A stretch of DNA of 64,000 nucleotides, from the NCBI GenBank assembly GCA_037176705.1, contig CM073885.1, positions 218,438,290-218,502,289 of the forward strand, in the 5' to 3' direction. The DNA is from Molossus alvarezi (Eukaryota > Chordata > Mammalia > Chiroptera > Molossidae). The notes beneath the pieces were generated by a model. That model saw nothing but the letters and a program-made list of their open reading frames with translations. It did no database searches and was not told the DNA's origin. A program made the translations under genes and the position numbers. The number at the start of each line of letters is the position of its first letter. Within the stretch, counting starts at the first letter, position 1. This document shows positions 37,492 through 48,809 of this stretch, one piece after another.

Positions 37492-37526
<35 letters not shown>

Positions 37527-38530
37527 TATACAAAGAATACACCATTAACATTCAGTAGGAGAGATTCTGTTATGCAGGCCAGAAAATGAAAAAGTGGGTC
37601 ATGGCCAGTGATGCATAATCCCACCCCCCAGAAAAATAGTCCTGAAAACATTCACTAAGTAAAATATTTTACTATACTATTTATAAGTCATTTTAGTACT
37701 AATATCTTAAGGATTCCAGAATGAAAAGTAAAATCTAGAGTAACTACTGACAATATCATCCAAAAGAGAATATTTAAGTATGTAAAAAGGTCCAGCTAGC
37801 CCTAACAATGACCCAACCACCAAAAAATAAGGAAAATAAGTAAACACAGTATTTGGACAGGGGAAGTGGTTTGCTGGAAACCTCTCTTCCAGAAAACCAA
37901 AGAAGGAATACAAGAATGTTGAGGACAGTAATAATTAGTTATAAACAAAAGTGCATAGACTTAATCTGCTACCCTATGATCTATTATGCCAGGCTAACAG
38001 ATTTCCTTATCTAAAAGAAAATTCAATGTCTCTCTACCTAGAAAATGAACATCTCCAATATCATACAGACTAGAGAGGACCCCCAAAGTAATAGTCACAT
38101 GTTTCCTTCCTTTAGGCATTAAGGACGTAAGATCCCCTTGTTCCTAATCTGTCATTCTCTTAGATACCAGTTGTCCCATTAAGCCTTATACTGTCAGCCA
38201 TTCACAAGAAAGTCAGGCAAGTTGACCATTTCCAATACTGTTACTTTCTTAAGATTAGGTACTCAGAGCAGAGTCATTCAGCCTGCTCTCTCTGTCTCAC
38301 AGCAGTGGCCTTCTTTAAAGATGATACAGATCAAGGGAACTCAGGCTAGAACATTTTTGAGAGTCATACCTAATAAGAAGAGCAATGCAGTGCCTACAAA
38401 ACAAAGATATACTACCTGTGTAATCATAACAGAAATGAAACAGGCTAGGAATCAAAAAATAATTCTGGTAGTATTTTTTTTCAGCCATCTACGTGATAAT
38501 GCACCTACATCATCATCAAATATCGCTATT
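36390..38530. other. Intron, nothing recognised apart from T30
   Basis: No transposon or exon identified apart from the homopolymer at 37496-37525. Confidence 0.55.
37496..37525. repeat. T30 homopolymer
   Basis: Thirty uninterrupted T with no recognisable retroposon body on either side. On the BMP2K strand it is an A30 run. Confidence 0.9.
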
Positions 38531-38542
38531 GCTAACTTAGTT

Positions 38543-38741
38543 CTTTGTTTTTTTTGCTTTTAGAGAGAGAGAAAGAGATCGAAACATCAATGAGAGAGAA
38601 CATCGATTGGCTGCCTCCTGCATGCCCCCCACTGGGGATTGGGCCCACAACCTGGGCATGTGCCCTGACCAGGAATCGAACTGGCGATCTCTTGGTGCAT
38701 GGGTGGACACTCAACCACTGAGCCACACTGGCAGGGCTCTC
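38543..38741 (-). mobile_element. VES-type SINE, reverse
   Basis: Head ccactgagccacactggcag at the right end; a GA-rich body and reversed tail at the left. Short duplication ACTTAGTT (38535-38542 and 38742-38749). Confidence 0.9.
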
Positions 38742-38929
38742 ACTTAGTTTTTATAAACTAAACTAAACTTAAAAAACTTGCTCCTAAATATCAACTGAAC
38801 AATTGGATATGTCAAAAACGGTTGCTATCTAGTTGTTTCATAGTAAATTTTTACAGAATCTCTGACTGCTTTTCAATTCAAAACTCTCTCTCTTACAAAT
38901 GTACTGATTATCTATGGAGTACAGCACCG

Positions 38930-39720
38930 CAAGAGATAAAAGATGAGCATAAGCCAAACCTTAAAGGAGCTTTTAATCTTGCAGCAGAGGAAACTTTTTA
39001 TTGAACATTTTATTGAAACAGAACAAAGCTGTGTAAAATTAGTGCAATATGAGTAACACTTGCTACACCAGACATCAAAGGAAGGCATAATTACACTAAC
39101 GGGGTTTTACAGAAAAATAAAGATTGCAAGAAAGTAACTGTATTTTGCCCTGGCCAAACTGGCTCAGTAGTTAGAGCGTTGGCCTGCAGTCTGGAGAGAC
39201 CCCAGTTCGGTTCCTGCTAAGGGCACGTATCTCAGTTGCGGTTTGTCCGTGGCCCTGGTTGGGTCCTGTGGCTGGCAACCACTCGATGTGTCCCTTTCAC
39301 ATCGATGTCTCTCTCCCTCTCTCTCTCTCTCTCTCTCCCTCCCTCCCTCCCGCTCTATCTGAACAAAATATCAAAAAATGTCCTCGAGTGAGGATAAAAA
39401 AAAAAAAGAAAGTATATTTTAAATGTATCCAGCAAGATCCAATTTCAACACAGTAGGAGCAGGTTTCTGCGCTCTAGGAAAATGTAACAATATAAGCTGA
39501 CAAAAAGGACTAAGAAAGCATGACAGAGTGCAGAAAATATCAAGTACATACACAGCAATACACATACAGGATTGGAATGTGAGATTAAGTCAGGGGAGGT
39601 AGGTCAGGGTCACAATGCAGAGGGCCTTAAACACCAGATATGAGTTTGTATTTCACTTGGATAGGTAAATGAGAGGGTAACGTGTCAGAGGTCTATTTCC
39701 GGAAGAATAAGCTAGAAAGA
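38930..39720 (-). repeat. L2 fragment, reverse, cut by a SINE
   Basis: accttaaaggagcttttaat (reverse of the 3' region) and, after the SINE, cagagggccttaaacaccag then tttcacttggataggtaaat follow L2 reverse order. Confidence 0.55.
39147..39404 (+). mobile_element. VES-type SINE inside an L2 fragment
   Basis: Hairpin class ending tcctcgagtgagga. The flanks agaaagtaactgtatttt and agaaagtatatttt are a duplication that later lost 4 bp on one side. Confidence 0.93.
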
Positions 39721-39724
39721 ATAC

Positions 39725-41775
39725 AAGAGTTGATTTGGTGAGCAAAGAGCCTGACAGAAGAACAGTCCACATGAGAACGTAATTCTCTGAGAGGTGTTAA
39801 GGACCCAAACTAGAACAGCACTGGAAACAACAGTAACTAATTCTTCACATATATCACCATGGCTAAGCATTCTATCCATAAACTCACTCAGAGAAAATAT
39901 TGCCATAACTCTTTATTATATATTCTTTCCAAATAAAAATGTGAAAAACAAGCAAGTACCTTACTTCCAGGTACCCTACAAATTACACATAATCAATCAC
40001 TTGGAGAACACAAATTACATGACAAAAGAAGCAATAAAGATGGCATATCCTTTGAAACTAAATAGTACTCCAAAATGCCACACGATTTTGAGCACCCATC
40101 CCCTTATCTCAAGGGGTACCACACAAAGCAACTTCTTGGGGAAAAAAACTTGTTCCCAATGATTAAGAAATAATTTTATACTGTGGGATAAAAAATAAAC
40201 TACTTATCCATAGTGAAGCTTGCCAAAGAACTCAAATGCAAGATAATCAAACATAATCCTTTCATTACAGTCTCAATCCTAACACTGTTCACCTTCATCC
40301 CTCCTCCTCCCCTATGTGCTCCTCTCTCATCAGAAGGAACAGTAAGAATCAGTGTTATAAACAGAATCAGAGAATGCTAAAATGGAAAAAGATATAATAG
40401 ATTCATATTTATCCTCATTTTTTCTTGAGGAAACTGGGGTCAAAATGTCACAATGTGAGTGAGTGGCAGGGTTAGTATCAGCAGCTGGCCTAACTCCAAG
40501 TTTTGCCTTTTCTTTTAGAAGCTGACTCCAAGAAGGCCCCATTTCAAAGAGTTAATAAAATGTTAAAATAGACAAACTAGTAGTAACAATTGTTTTATAT
40601 TTTAAAATAATATCCATTGCAAAATACCTCCCTAAAGGCTACATCCCAAACTATGCCCTTACTGAAATTCTATGAGACAGAACAAACCAAAAAATTCCAA
40701 AAACAAAGTCTCTGTGGAAAGGCTCGATAACCACTTTCCTGCAGAGATGTGAAACTGTTAGCAGAAATGTGCTGACTGATGTCATTTGTAAAGATGATAC
40801 ACACAGAGAATCTCCATATTAACCAAGTGCCCAAATTATTTAAAACAGCTCAGTCATTAACCACTCAACTCCCCAAAACTCAGTTCCCTAAAAATAGTAG
40901 TAGGCTTGTGGGTAGATGAATGGTTCACCAGATGGATGCAGTATAAAACCAAGGAAAAAGCAATCTCAGCCCCTTGCAGATGAAACCTTATGCAGCTTTG
41001 AAATTGCCCTTCTGGACTTCTAATTTCAGAATTCCAAGTCAAAGCTTTAATCATTTTGATAGCTACCCAGTATGTTCTAATTAAGTGTATGTTCTACTTC
41101 AAGTTCTCACCAAATAATGGGAGAGAAGGGGTGAAAGCGAACCAAGATAATATATAAGACTGGTTCAGAACATTAAAGATCAGACTCAATGTAAGGACAG
41201 ACAACAATTCTACCTTCTAGTAAGTTCCTTAAAACTAAGAACATCAAGGGCTATTTCAAGTTTTCCCTTCTGTGGATCCCATATTAGAAAGATACTAACA
41301 AATATTAATTTATTTCCATAATTTTAAAAATTGTCAAAGACAACCTTTTCACTCTGCTCAGCATGAGAAAATCAGTATTAACCACACAAAGTTGACTGTA
41401 GCTAAAAGCAAAGAAACTTGACATGTTAGTGAAATTTAGCACTTTTATTAGAGATAAGTGTATAATTTCCACTACATTTTTCTGAAATAGCAAAAATTGA
41501 GAATGGTTTTAGTGTTACTATCTTGTCCTTGAATAAAACTGCCACCTCTGTCAATGAAAATATATCAGTGGACATTCAAAATTGTAGGAGCAATTCCTAC
41601 AATAACATAAATGACCCAAAAGAAATGCATGGGTCATTTTTTATGTAATGTCCTTTGCTAAAAATTACCTTTCATTTTATTATGAAAGCATATATTGCTA
41701 TCAATGTCAAAATTCTATATAGCTGATTGAAACTTAAAAATTATGTATGGCTGAATGCTATATAATAATTATCTA
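39725..41775. other. Intron, mostly unrecognised
   Basis: One MIR fragment at about 40395-40535; the rest shows nothing I can support. Confidence 0.55.
40395..40535 (+). repeat. MIR fragment
   Basis: ttgaggaaactggggtcaaa followed by gtgagtggcagggttagtat resembles the MIR core and the 'gtggcagagc' segment. Confidence 0.55.
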
Positions 41776-41788
41776 ATTAAAATGATTC

Positions 41789-42043
41789 TTTTTTTTTTTT
41801 TTTTTTATCCTCACCCAAGGACATTTTTCCATTTTTTGTTCAGACAGAGTGGGAGGGAGGGAGAGGAAGAGAGAGAGAGAAATATCTCGATGTGAAAGGG
41901 ACACATCGAGTGGCTGCCACCCGCAGGACCAACCAGGGCCGGGGACAAACTGCAACCAAGGTACATGCCCTTAGCGGGAACCGAACCCGGGTCTCTCCGG
42001 ACCGCAGGCTGACGCTCTAACCGCTGAGCCAAACTGGCCAGGG
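41789..42043 (-). mobile_element. VES-type SINE, near consensus, reverse
   Basis: Sharp copy with an intact terminal hairpin (reverse, tcctcacccaagga). Perfect duplication TAAAATGATTC (41778-41788 and 42044-42054). Confidence 0.95.
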
Positions 42044-42429
42044 TAAAATGATTCATATTTTTTACAAATATAAAAGTGGTAATACAGAATAAATGTAATA
42101 CCTAACCTAAAAGCAAGTTACTACAACTCCAGAATCAGATTTCACTAAAAGCTTACAACCAAATCTAAACCTAAAATAGATCCATATTTACTGAGAGATC
42201 TGGCATACACTGTAGGTATTGTCACATTATTCTGTTAATATCACACATTATCTATTAATCTTCATAATAATTATTAACTCCATGCTATAGAAAAAGAAAA
42301 AAAAAAATGTCTCCGGAGTCTAATTCAATATCCATCTTCTCCCAGGGCTTTAAATAACAGTCATATGCTCTAAGTCCAGACACCTTTGCTATGTACCAAA
42401 CCATATACTTAACTTCCCACCTGCCATTA

Positions 42430-43265
42430 CCTCCCAGATATCTCAACTAAACATATCTGAAACTACTGGACATCCTCCCAAACCCCCAAAAATGTTCCTT
42501 CTTCTCTACTTTTCCGCATCTCGGCAAATGGTACCTTCAGCCGAGACTTACATAAGCAAGTCATTGTTCAATTTTCCTACAACACCCCACCCATCAAATC
42601 CACCACATCTTCCCATTCAAGGTTTATAACATTCATCTTCATCCCCAATGCCATCTTAACTAATCATCTAATTTGTATACCTCTCACCCAGTCTCTATAC
42701 AGCAATAGCCATGATCTCATGAAAATACAAATCAGAGCATATCACTGTCCTAATTTAAATCTTTCAGTAGCTTCCCATCCAATTTTAAGATAAAATCTAA
42801 AATCCTCAAGTGGCATTTGAAGATCTGGATCCTGGTCACCTCTCCATCATCTTGGATCAATCTTCCATGTGATACATTTACTACAGTCCACAGCTGTGGG
42901 CACGTTTCATTTCCTGAAACTCTTCCCCACATAGGAACTTTTCTCTTCATGACATACTCCACACTACCCCCACCTTCACACCTCTGCCTTTACCTAACTT
43001 TTCTCATAGTTCAGATTTCCACAAAAATATTTTTTACAGGCCTCTACTCGTTGTTTCTCTCATAAAACCCTGTGCTTTCTTCTCATGTAATTATCAAAAT
43101 TGTTAACTATATTAACTTGATCATTTTTGTTTATTTATCTTAAACACTAGACTGTATAAGTTACTCAAGGCCAGAGAAATCTGTTTTGTTTTTCACTGTG
43201 TAAATCAAACAACACGTACTACAGATCATGGCACACAAAGGCATTTCATAAAGAGTTATGGAGTA
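42430..43265 (+). repeat. L2 fragment, long
   Basis: cagtagcttcccatccaatt, then taaaatctaaaatcctcaag, then cctgaaactcttccccacat, then actagactgtataagttact, run in L2 3'-kilobase order. Confidence 0.65.
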
Positions 43266-43269
43266 GTAA

Positions 43270-44355
43270 CAGTTGTTATTTTTGTTAAGTCCTCCCCTTC
43301 TGTTCTCTCTGTCTTCTTTCAGGAACTTTTAACTTACAAGTTACTGAAAAGCCAGAGATGATTTCTGCAAATAAGATATACTTAAATCAGTCTTTTCCTA
43401 CTGATGTATATTACAAAAGTAAATGTCCTTTACTACTTGCCTGTGAAATTAACAATGAAAAGTGATTAACACTTAAGCCTAAATTCGCTCACTCTCATCT
43501 AAGTCTTAACTCTGAGAGAGCTACTAAATTTTTACAGAACTCTGTAGTAAATTCCAGGCCTCCAATTAGTGACAGTGCCCAGGTCACAAAGTCTTACCCA
43601 CCCAATCATATTCAAAATACCATTCCTGTCCAGCCCCCATGACTTCATGATCAGATTATCTCAACAAATTATGGACAGTGTCCCAGTCTCTACACTAAAC
43701 AGTTAAGCCCCTTTGTACCAAAAACATTTTTAAAAATGTTCCCTACTCGAGAACCAACTTCTTCCCACTATCGATCTATATTAAATTCCTCTGACTAGCA
43801 CTGAAGGCCTATGGAGGCATGAGATCAAAAAGCCAGTGCTATGAACTTGGAAGAGAACATTAAATTACATGTGCTTAACAATTTGACACTGCTTCAAGCT
43901 AAATTTTACATTATGTCTCTATCTCATTTCTACAATCCAAAGTTGAATTTGGTTAGCATGCACTCCTGAAACTAAACTATTTTTTCAGGGAAAAAAAACA
44001 TGAAAATGCCCCAATATAAAATATCAGCCCTCTGATATGTCCAAGTTGTCAAACATACACGTATTTAACTGGAAAGACATTATGATATAAAGCATATAAT
44101 ATTTCACAGAGGAAACTACTCCAATAGTTTAGGTATAATATACAACATAAGTATACGCAACCCTGATAACCTGTTTATATTTTTAAAAATCAAATATGTA
44201 TAATATATAAACATACATGTATGTGCATGTATATATGCACATAAATACACATATATAGTTTTATCCTCATTATTTGGGGATCTATATTCTAATTTTAGCA
44301 AGTCACCTACTTGCTAAAATTGTATCTCCAAAATCAACACAGTATCACCAAATCA
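43270..44355. other. Intron, nothing recognised
   Basis: No repeat or exon supported between the L2 and Tigger fragments. Confidence 0.5.
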
Positions 44356-44359
44356 ATAT

Positions 44360-44895
44360 AATGGCACTTAGTCACTGTTATTTGCACACATGCACATAGT
44401 CGTGAAAATTTTGAATAGGCCAGCTGGAGTCAAGGTGATGCTATGCCCTCTGGTTTCAGTTCTTACACCATAACAGGAGCCCTTTTTAAGGTTTAGTGTC
44501 ATGTTTTTTTTCTCATTTTTGTGCTTTTTATCAGTGATGTTATTTTTTAAATGTTTTTCGAGCATAGTGCCAAAGTGTTGTCTAGTGTTCCTAAGCACAA
44601 GAAGGCTGTGATGCCCCTTACAGAGAACATATGTATTAGCTAAACTTCATTTAGGCATGAACTGCAGTGCTGCTAGCCACGAGGTCAATGTTAATCAGTC
44701 AACAATATATATTAAATAAGATGTCTTTAAACAGAAACATACAGAAAGCAAGGTTACTGATCGGTTGACAAAAAAGTGGACACAGGCTTGCAGTAACCTA
44801 ACACTGTATTTCCCCTAAGAGCAATAGTTCAGTATTCACTAATTCACTGTTTATAGTGACTTTATAGAATATAACTACTGAAAATAATGAGAATT
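44360..44895 (+). mobile_element. Tigger-family transposase fragment
   Basis: Plus-strand fragments, broken by frameshifts and stops, translate to pieces of a CENP-B/pogo-type N-terminal helix-turn-helix: KKAVMPLTEN, then in a shifted frame SAASHEVNVNQSTIYIK. This is the DNA-binding region of Tigger transposases. The segment ends near 44895, where a large microsatellite begins. It is an inactive fossil. Confidence 0.7.
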
Positions 44896-45002
44896 GTGTG
44901 CGTGTACATATATGTATATATATATACACACACACACAATTATATACGTCTATATACAACACAATTATATATATACACAATAAAATATATATACTCCATG
45001 TG

Positions 45003-45076
<74 letters not shown>
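44896..45076. repeat. Compound microsatellite (CA/TA/TG/GA)
   Basis: About 180 bp of alternating purine-pyrimidine sequence: an (AC)n block, TA-rich blocks, a (TG)n block of about 28 bp, (TA)n, then (GA)n to 45076. Both strands give repeat-encoded ORFs of no meaning. It starts where the Tigger fragment stops. Confidence 0.95.
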
Positions 45077-45079
45077 TTG

Positions 45080-47265
45080 TGTGCACATGCACACAGGAAC
45101 CAAATTTTGTGAAGCCTCAAAGACACTGCAGAGGTCATTCTGAGCAATCTGCCAATGTCTGCAGTAGAGCAGCAAAAACACCTCGAGGCACAGCATTCAC
45201 AGGGTCTTCGCCCCTGATTATATAACACTGACTTAAAGCAAAAAATATAAAATCTACCAAGTTTGTTTTTTGTTCTGTCTTTGCTTCTACTCTTTTTCCC
45301 ACATAATGGTTAACCTCTCCCCAATTCAAGTATTCTAAACTTTAATGCCTTTTCAGAAGCACTTGCCCTAATCTTATAATCAGGCATACATGTCTGCCGA
45401 TTTAATTACTGAATGATCATTCTTGAGTGAGAACCAGACTTGTGCTTAAACATCTTGCCTAAATTGTGGCATTACTTATTTGGAAAGAAGAGAGGATATT
45501 AAGCATCTGAAATAGGAATAAATTACCAGAATCAAAAAATAAACCAACTATAGATCATTTTAGTTGAGTATGTGCTGAGAAGAGAAGAAATACACAAGGG
45601 AAGAAAGCCTAGGCCTCAGCCTCCCCTCCAGGGAAAGCTAAAGCCTAGTCCCAGGAGCTGGCATGTTGGATGGTAGAGTTCCATCTTCCAAGAGTTTCTT
45701 CAAACCCTTGCTTCCTCCTAGCACTTGATTACAGATTATTTCCAAGAGAAAGGACAAATCAGTGGAATGACATTAGTGCTTGAAATTTTTTTTTTAGTGT
45801 TTGAGCACTTTCCTTTAGAAATTCTTCATTTTTAATTTCACTTCCCAAAATTACTTATTTTTTTTTTATTGAAAATGACTTGCTTAGGGTATGATAGGTA
45901 TGTTTAAAGCAGTGACAGAAGCTACAAAACCAAGTCTACTGATGAAATGTCAATGTTTTCCTTCTATTAAATAAAAGACCTATCTGCAATTTAGTGAAAT
46001 GAAGTGAGTGCAATACTCTTCAAGTTACACTTCAATTAGTTAATACAATTCAAAGAAAGAAGTATATAGCTTGTGTGGTAATAGCCTTGTCTTCTTAAAA
46101 CTTACAACTCAATCTAAACCAACACTTGAAATTCATGAATAATAAAGGGCTAGGAAACGTTAAAGTACAGTAAATCTGTCTATCATGACCAATCACTGTA
46201 TATATTCATTCTTTTGAGAAGCTAAGGATCCTTCCTCCGACCTCCCCAAGGTTCAGCTAGACTCATTTAGGGGTAATATTTTGCAAAACAATGACATACA
46301 CCTCTAAATAATTCAACAGTTCTTTCACTTTAGAATATTTCATAGACAAAAACCTTCAGATTTTTCTCTGGCACTAATTGTCTATTGTTTATGGCATTTC
46401 AAAAAAAAGAACACACAAGTGGAATCTCAGTTTACTGTCTTCAAACCACATCATCTTTCAGAGAACCAAAACTACTCTCTTCAAATTTCTTCTCTCTTAA
46501 TCTTGGAACTTAAAAGGGCCATTTATCAACCAATTATTTCTTTCGAATTTTAAAAGTATTTATTTTGTAATATCATTTTGCAATTAAAAATTCAAAGGTC
46601 AAGGAAGCATGTAATAAACAAGAGAAAGTATTTTCTACATGCCAATTCTACAAATATATATATACACACACACACACACAAAGCTAAAGTGGAGAATCTT
46701 TTCTTTTTAAAATGGAGTGAACTTTTTTGTAAGCAGGCCTGCAACTGCTGACATAGGCTGGTCAAGATAATGAAAGACCAAACACAAAACTTCGCAAGTG
46801 CAAGTTAAACTGCTTTCATACCACCTTTAAAGTACTATCAAAAATACACTGAAAGGGAATGAACAGGAATAATTCCAAATAACAAAGATAAAGAGACTTC
46901 AAGTTTACCTGCTACTCACCTACTAACTGAATTTGGGGCAAATTATCACTTCCAACACGCGCACGCTGAAATACATCGTTTTTCAACTAATGACAGAACA
47001 GGAGCAAAGCCAGGTTCAACGCCATGGGCTGAAGGGTCCAGTGCCCTGCGACGCGGGTGGGGACTGGATGATGAGGCCAACGCATGACACCCGCCTAAAC
47101 CACAGCTGGCAGAGCAGAGCCTCCATCCAGCTCGATCTGACCCTCTAATGAGTCACTGGCACACTCATAACCCACATCACTCGCTAGGACGTTTTCTATT
47201 TATTTCCTCGCGTCAAGAAGGACTGAAAATGACTTAAACTCGTAATCAGAGTTGCCAGCAGCAAG
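45080..47265. other. Intron close to exon 1, nothing recognised
   Basis: About 2.2 kb downstream of the promoter (in gene direction) with no transposon identified beyond a short (TA)/(CA) run near 46655-46681. First-intron DNA near a promoter often holds enhancers, but none is demonstrated. Confidence 0.5.
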
Positions 47266-47453
47266 AAGAGCCGGCTCAAGAGCGAAAACTCGAGTTACTC
47301 TTTAAGAGCCCCCCCGGCCCAACGGAGGATGCAGAGAGGAAAGACGAATAAACCGAGAGGGCGACCAGAGAAGCGGGCAAGGACTGGGAGAAGCCACCGC
47401 CACACCCCAGCCCTACCTCACCTGCCTGCCCGAGCCTCCCCGGGCACCCGTAC

Positions 47454-47628
47454 CTTCGGCCACTGACTCCTCTAGGGTGACCTGGTAGCGGCCGACCGCG
47501 AACACCCGGACCCCCACGGACGAGCTCCCGGAGCCAGAGCCGGTCCCGGCCCCGCCGGCCCCGCCACCCGCCGCTCCGCCGCCGCCGCCGCCACCCTCCG
47601 ACTTGGGCATTCGAGAGAACTTCTTCAT
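47454..47628 (-). CDS. BMP2K: BMP2K (BIKE kinase) coding exon 1
   Basis: This is the N-terminal coding exon of BMP-2-inducible kinase, a NAK-family Ser/Thr kinase related to AAK1 that acts in clathrin-dependent trafficking. The exon encodes 58 residues plus one base. It starts MKKFSRMPKSEGG, continues through a Gly/Ala/Ser-rich low-complexity stretch (about residues 12-37), then VGVRVFAVGR and the start of the kinase domain, ending VTLEESVAE. The ATG has an A at -3 (GGGACCATGAAG), a good Kozak context. The 3' edge is GAAG followed by a GT donor (gtacgg), splitting a glycine codon after its first base (phase 1). It joins exon 2 at 436 to give E-G-G-F-S, the glycine-loop signature of the family. 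The glycine tract is a GCC-type triplet run and may vary in length. The identification rests on recalled similarity to mammalian BMP2K and on the exact fit to exon 2. Confidence 0.97.
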
Positions 47629-48159
47629 GGTCCCGCCGGCGCGCTGGACGGCGCGGGGCGTGCGCAAGGGCGAGCGAGAGGCGAGTCCCCCGCTCGGCGC
47701 GCGGCCGGCCGTCCGCGAGGGGTCGCCGCCCCTCGCCTGTCCGAGCGTGCGTGCGTGCCGCGGCCCGCCGAGCCTCACATTCCGCGCGCCCAGAGCGCAC
47801 TGCCCCGGCCCCGCCGCCCGCTCCGCGGCTCCGCTGCAGCTGCCGGGCTCCCGCAGAGGGCGGCGGGGAGGGCGGGGACGGGGCGGGGCGCTAGGGGGCG
47901 GGCCCGAGAGCGGGGGCGACTCCAAAGCCTCGGCGAGTGCCCGGGGCGCCCCCGCCTCTCTGGAGCACCCGGAGCGCGAGCCGGGGGGAGGGCGAGAGGG
48001 AGGGAGATGGAGAAGGGGGCGGGGCGGCCGGCCCCTCCTGGGAGTGGGCTGGGCCTCCCGCGACGCACACCGTCAGGACAGCAGCCCGCACCGCCGCCGC
48101 TGCCCGAGCTGGACCCGCGCCGCCCGCCACTCGGGGCTGTTGGCGGCGCGGCGCCGCTG

Positions 48160-48164
48160 CCAAT
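48160..48164 (+). promoter_or_regulatory. CCAAT pentamer
   Basis: CCAAT in the context gctgCCAATcgct, about 530 bp upstream of the BMP2K ATG. It is a possible NF-Y site. It reads in plus orientation, so it is inverted with respect to the gene, which NF-Y tolerates. Confidence 0.35.
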
Positions 48165-48186
48165 CGCTCTCGGAGGCCGGGCGCCC

Positions 48187-48198
48187 CGCGCAGGCGCG
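48187..48198 (+). promoter_or_regulatory. NRF1-like site in the CpG island
   Basis: CGCGCAGGCGCG matches the palindromic NRF1 consensus YGCGCAYGCGCR except for one central base. It sits next to the ETS site in the putative BMP2K promoter. Confidence 0.5.
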
Positions 48199-48210
48199 CT
48201 GCCCGCGCCG

Positions 48211-48222
48211 CCGGAAGTGACG
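48211..48222 (+). promoter_or_regulatory. ETS-type site (CCGGAAGTGACG)
   Basis: CCGGAAGTGACG contains the core CCGGAAGT bound by GABPA/ELK-type ETS factors, followed by a TGACG half-CRE. This pairing is common in TATA-less CpG-island promoters. Confidence 0.6.
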
Positions 48223-48234
48223 GTTCCGGCTCTT

Positions 48235-48242
48235 GTCACGTG
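48235..48242 (+). promoter_or_regulatory. E-box GTCACGTG
   Basis: GTCACGTG is the high-affinity site for USF and MiT/TFE bHLH-zip factors. It lies 13 bp beyond the ETS/CRE-like site. It also resembles the CLEAR-type element, but one site is not enough to infer lysosomal regulation. Confidence 0.55.
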
Positions 48243-48745
48243 GAGGGGGCTGGGGAAGGTGATTGTGGGGTTGAGGGCGAGGGCGAGGCCTGGGTCCAGG
48301 GTCTGGGGTCCCGACCGGGAGGGCAGGCCAGACCCGTGGAACCCCGGCTTCGCGCAGGGAGCTCCCCCGGAACCGGTCCCCGCGCTGCCCGCGCGGCGGA
48401 GTCGGCCATCCCCACTAGGAGTGTGCCGCTCGGGGTGCTAAAGACTGCCGCCAACAGCTTGACCCCCGCCAAGGAACTTTGCATCTCTAGGCCGGTTTTC
48501 CAGACCTTCTCCCCTGAGAAGCGTCTTCCGCTCGCCCACCCCGCGCGTGGGCGGTGGGCGCGCTCGGAATGGAGCGATTCCCGTAACCGCTTCTGAAGCT
48601 GCGGCGTCGCGCTCTGACCGACGCCGGTGCTGGGAAGCGTCCTGCGGTTTACAAATCAGTACTTTCCGAGCCTGTGTGCTGTGCCGCCGCCGCGTGAGAA
48701 AGCACAGCCGGCACCAACCCGTTTACAGCCCATCCCTGGGGCCGG

Positions 48746-48808
48746 GAGAATTTAACGGACTCGCCCAAGGGCACACAGCTGGCCTGTGGCAGAGCCGGGA
48801 CAAGGTCC
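48746..48808 (+). repeat. MIR fragment at the island edge
   Basis: actcgcccaagggcacacag followed by ctgtggcagagccgggac is the conserved MIR core. It lies about 1.1 kb upstream of the BMP2K ATG, at the outer shoulder of the CpG island. Confidence 0.7.
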
Positions 48809-48809
48809 C

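Larger units (their letters stand above)
47629..48640 (-). promoter_or_regulatory. BMP2K: CpG-island promoter and 5' UTR of BMP2K
   Basis: GC content and CpG density rise sharply from about 47270 to 48640 and fall to the AT-rich background on both sides. The island spans exon 1, its 5' UTR and the likely transcription start region. No TATA box is seen near the ATG. GC boxes (GGGGCGGGGC at about 47879-47889, GGGGGCGGGCC at about 47894-47904) lie about 250-280 bp upstream of the ATG. An NRF1-like site, an ETS site and a CACGTG E-box cluster 560-615 bp upstream. The exact start site cannot be placed from sequence alone. Both strands carry long stop-free frames here, which is expected of GC-rich DNA and is not evidence of coding. 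Confidence 0.88.

Noticed and set aside
44798..45225. Frames of 112-132 codons rich in Tyr-Ile and Thr-His
   Set aside because: They are read through the compound microsatellite on both strands and have no other coding support.
47603..48596. Long stop-free frames on the plus strand over the CpG island (up to about 228 codons)
   Set aside because: GC-rich DNA has few stop codons. The translations are Arg/Pro/Ala/Gly-rich with no domain, and they overlap the true BMP2K exon on the other strand.
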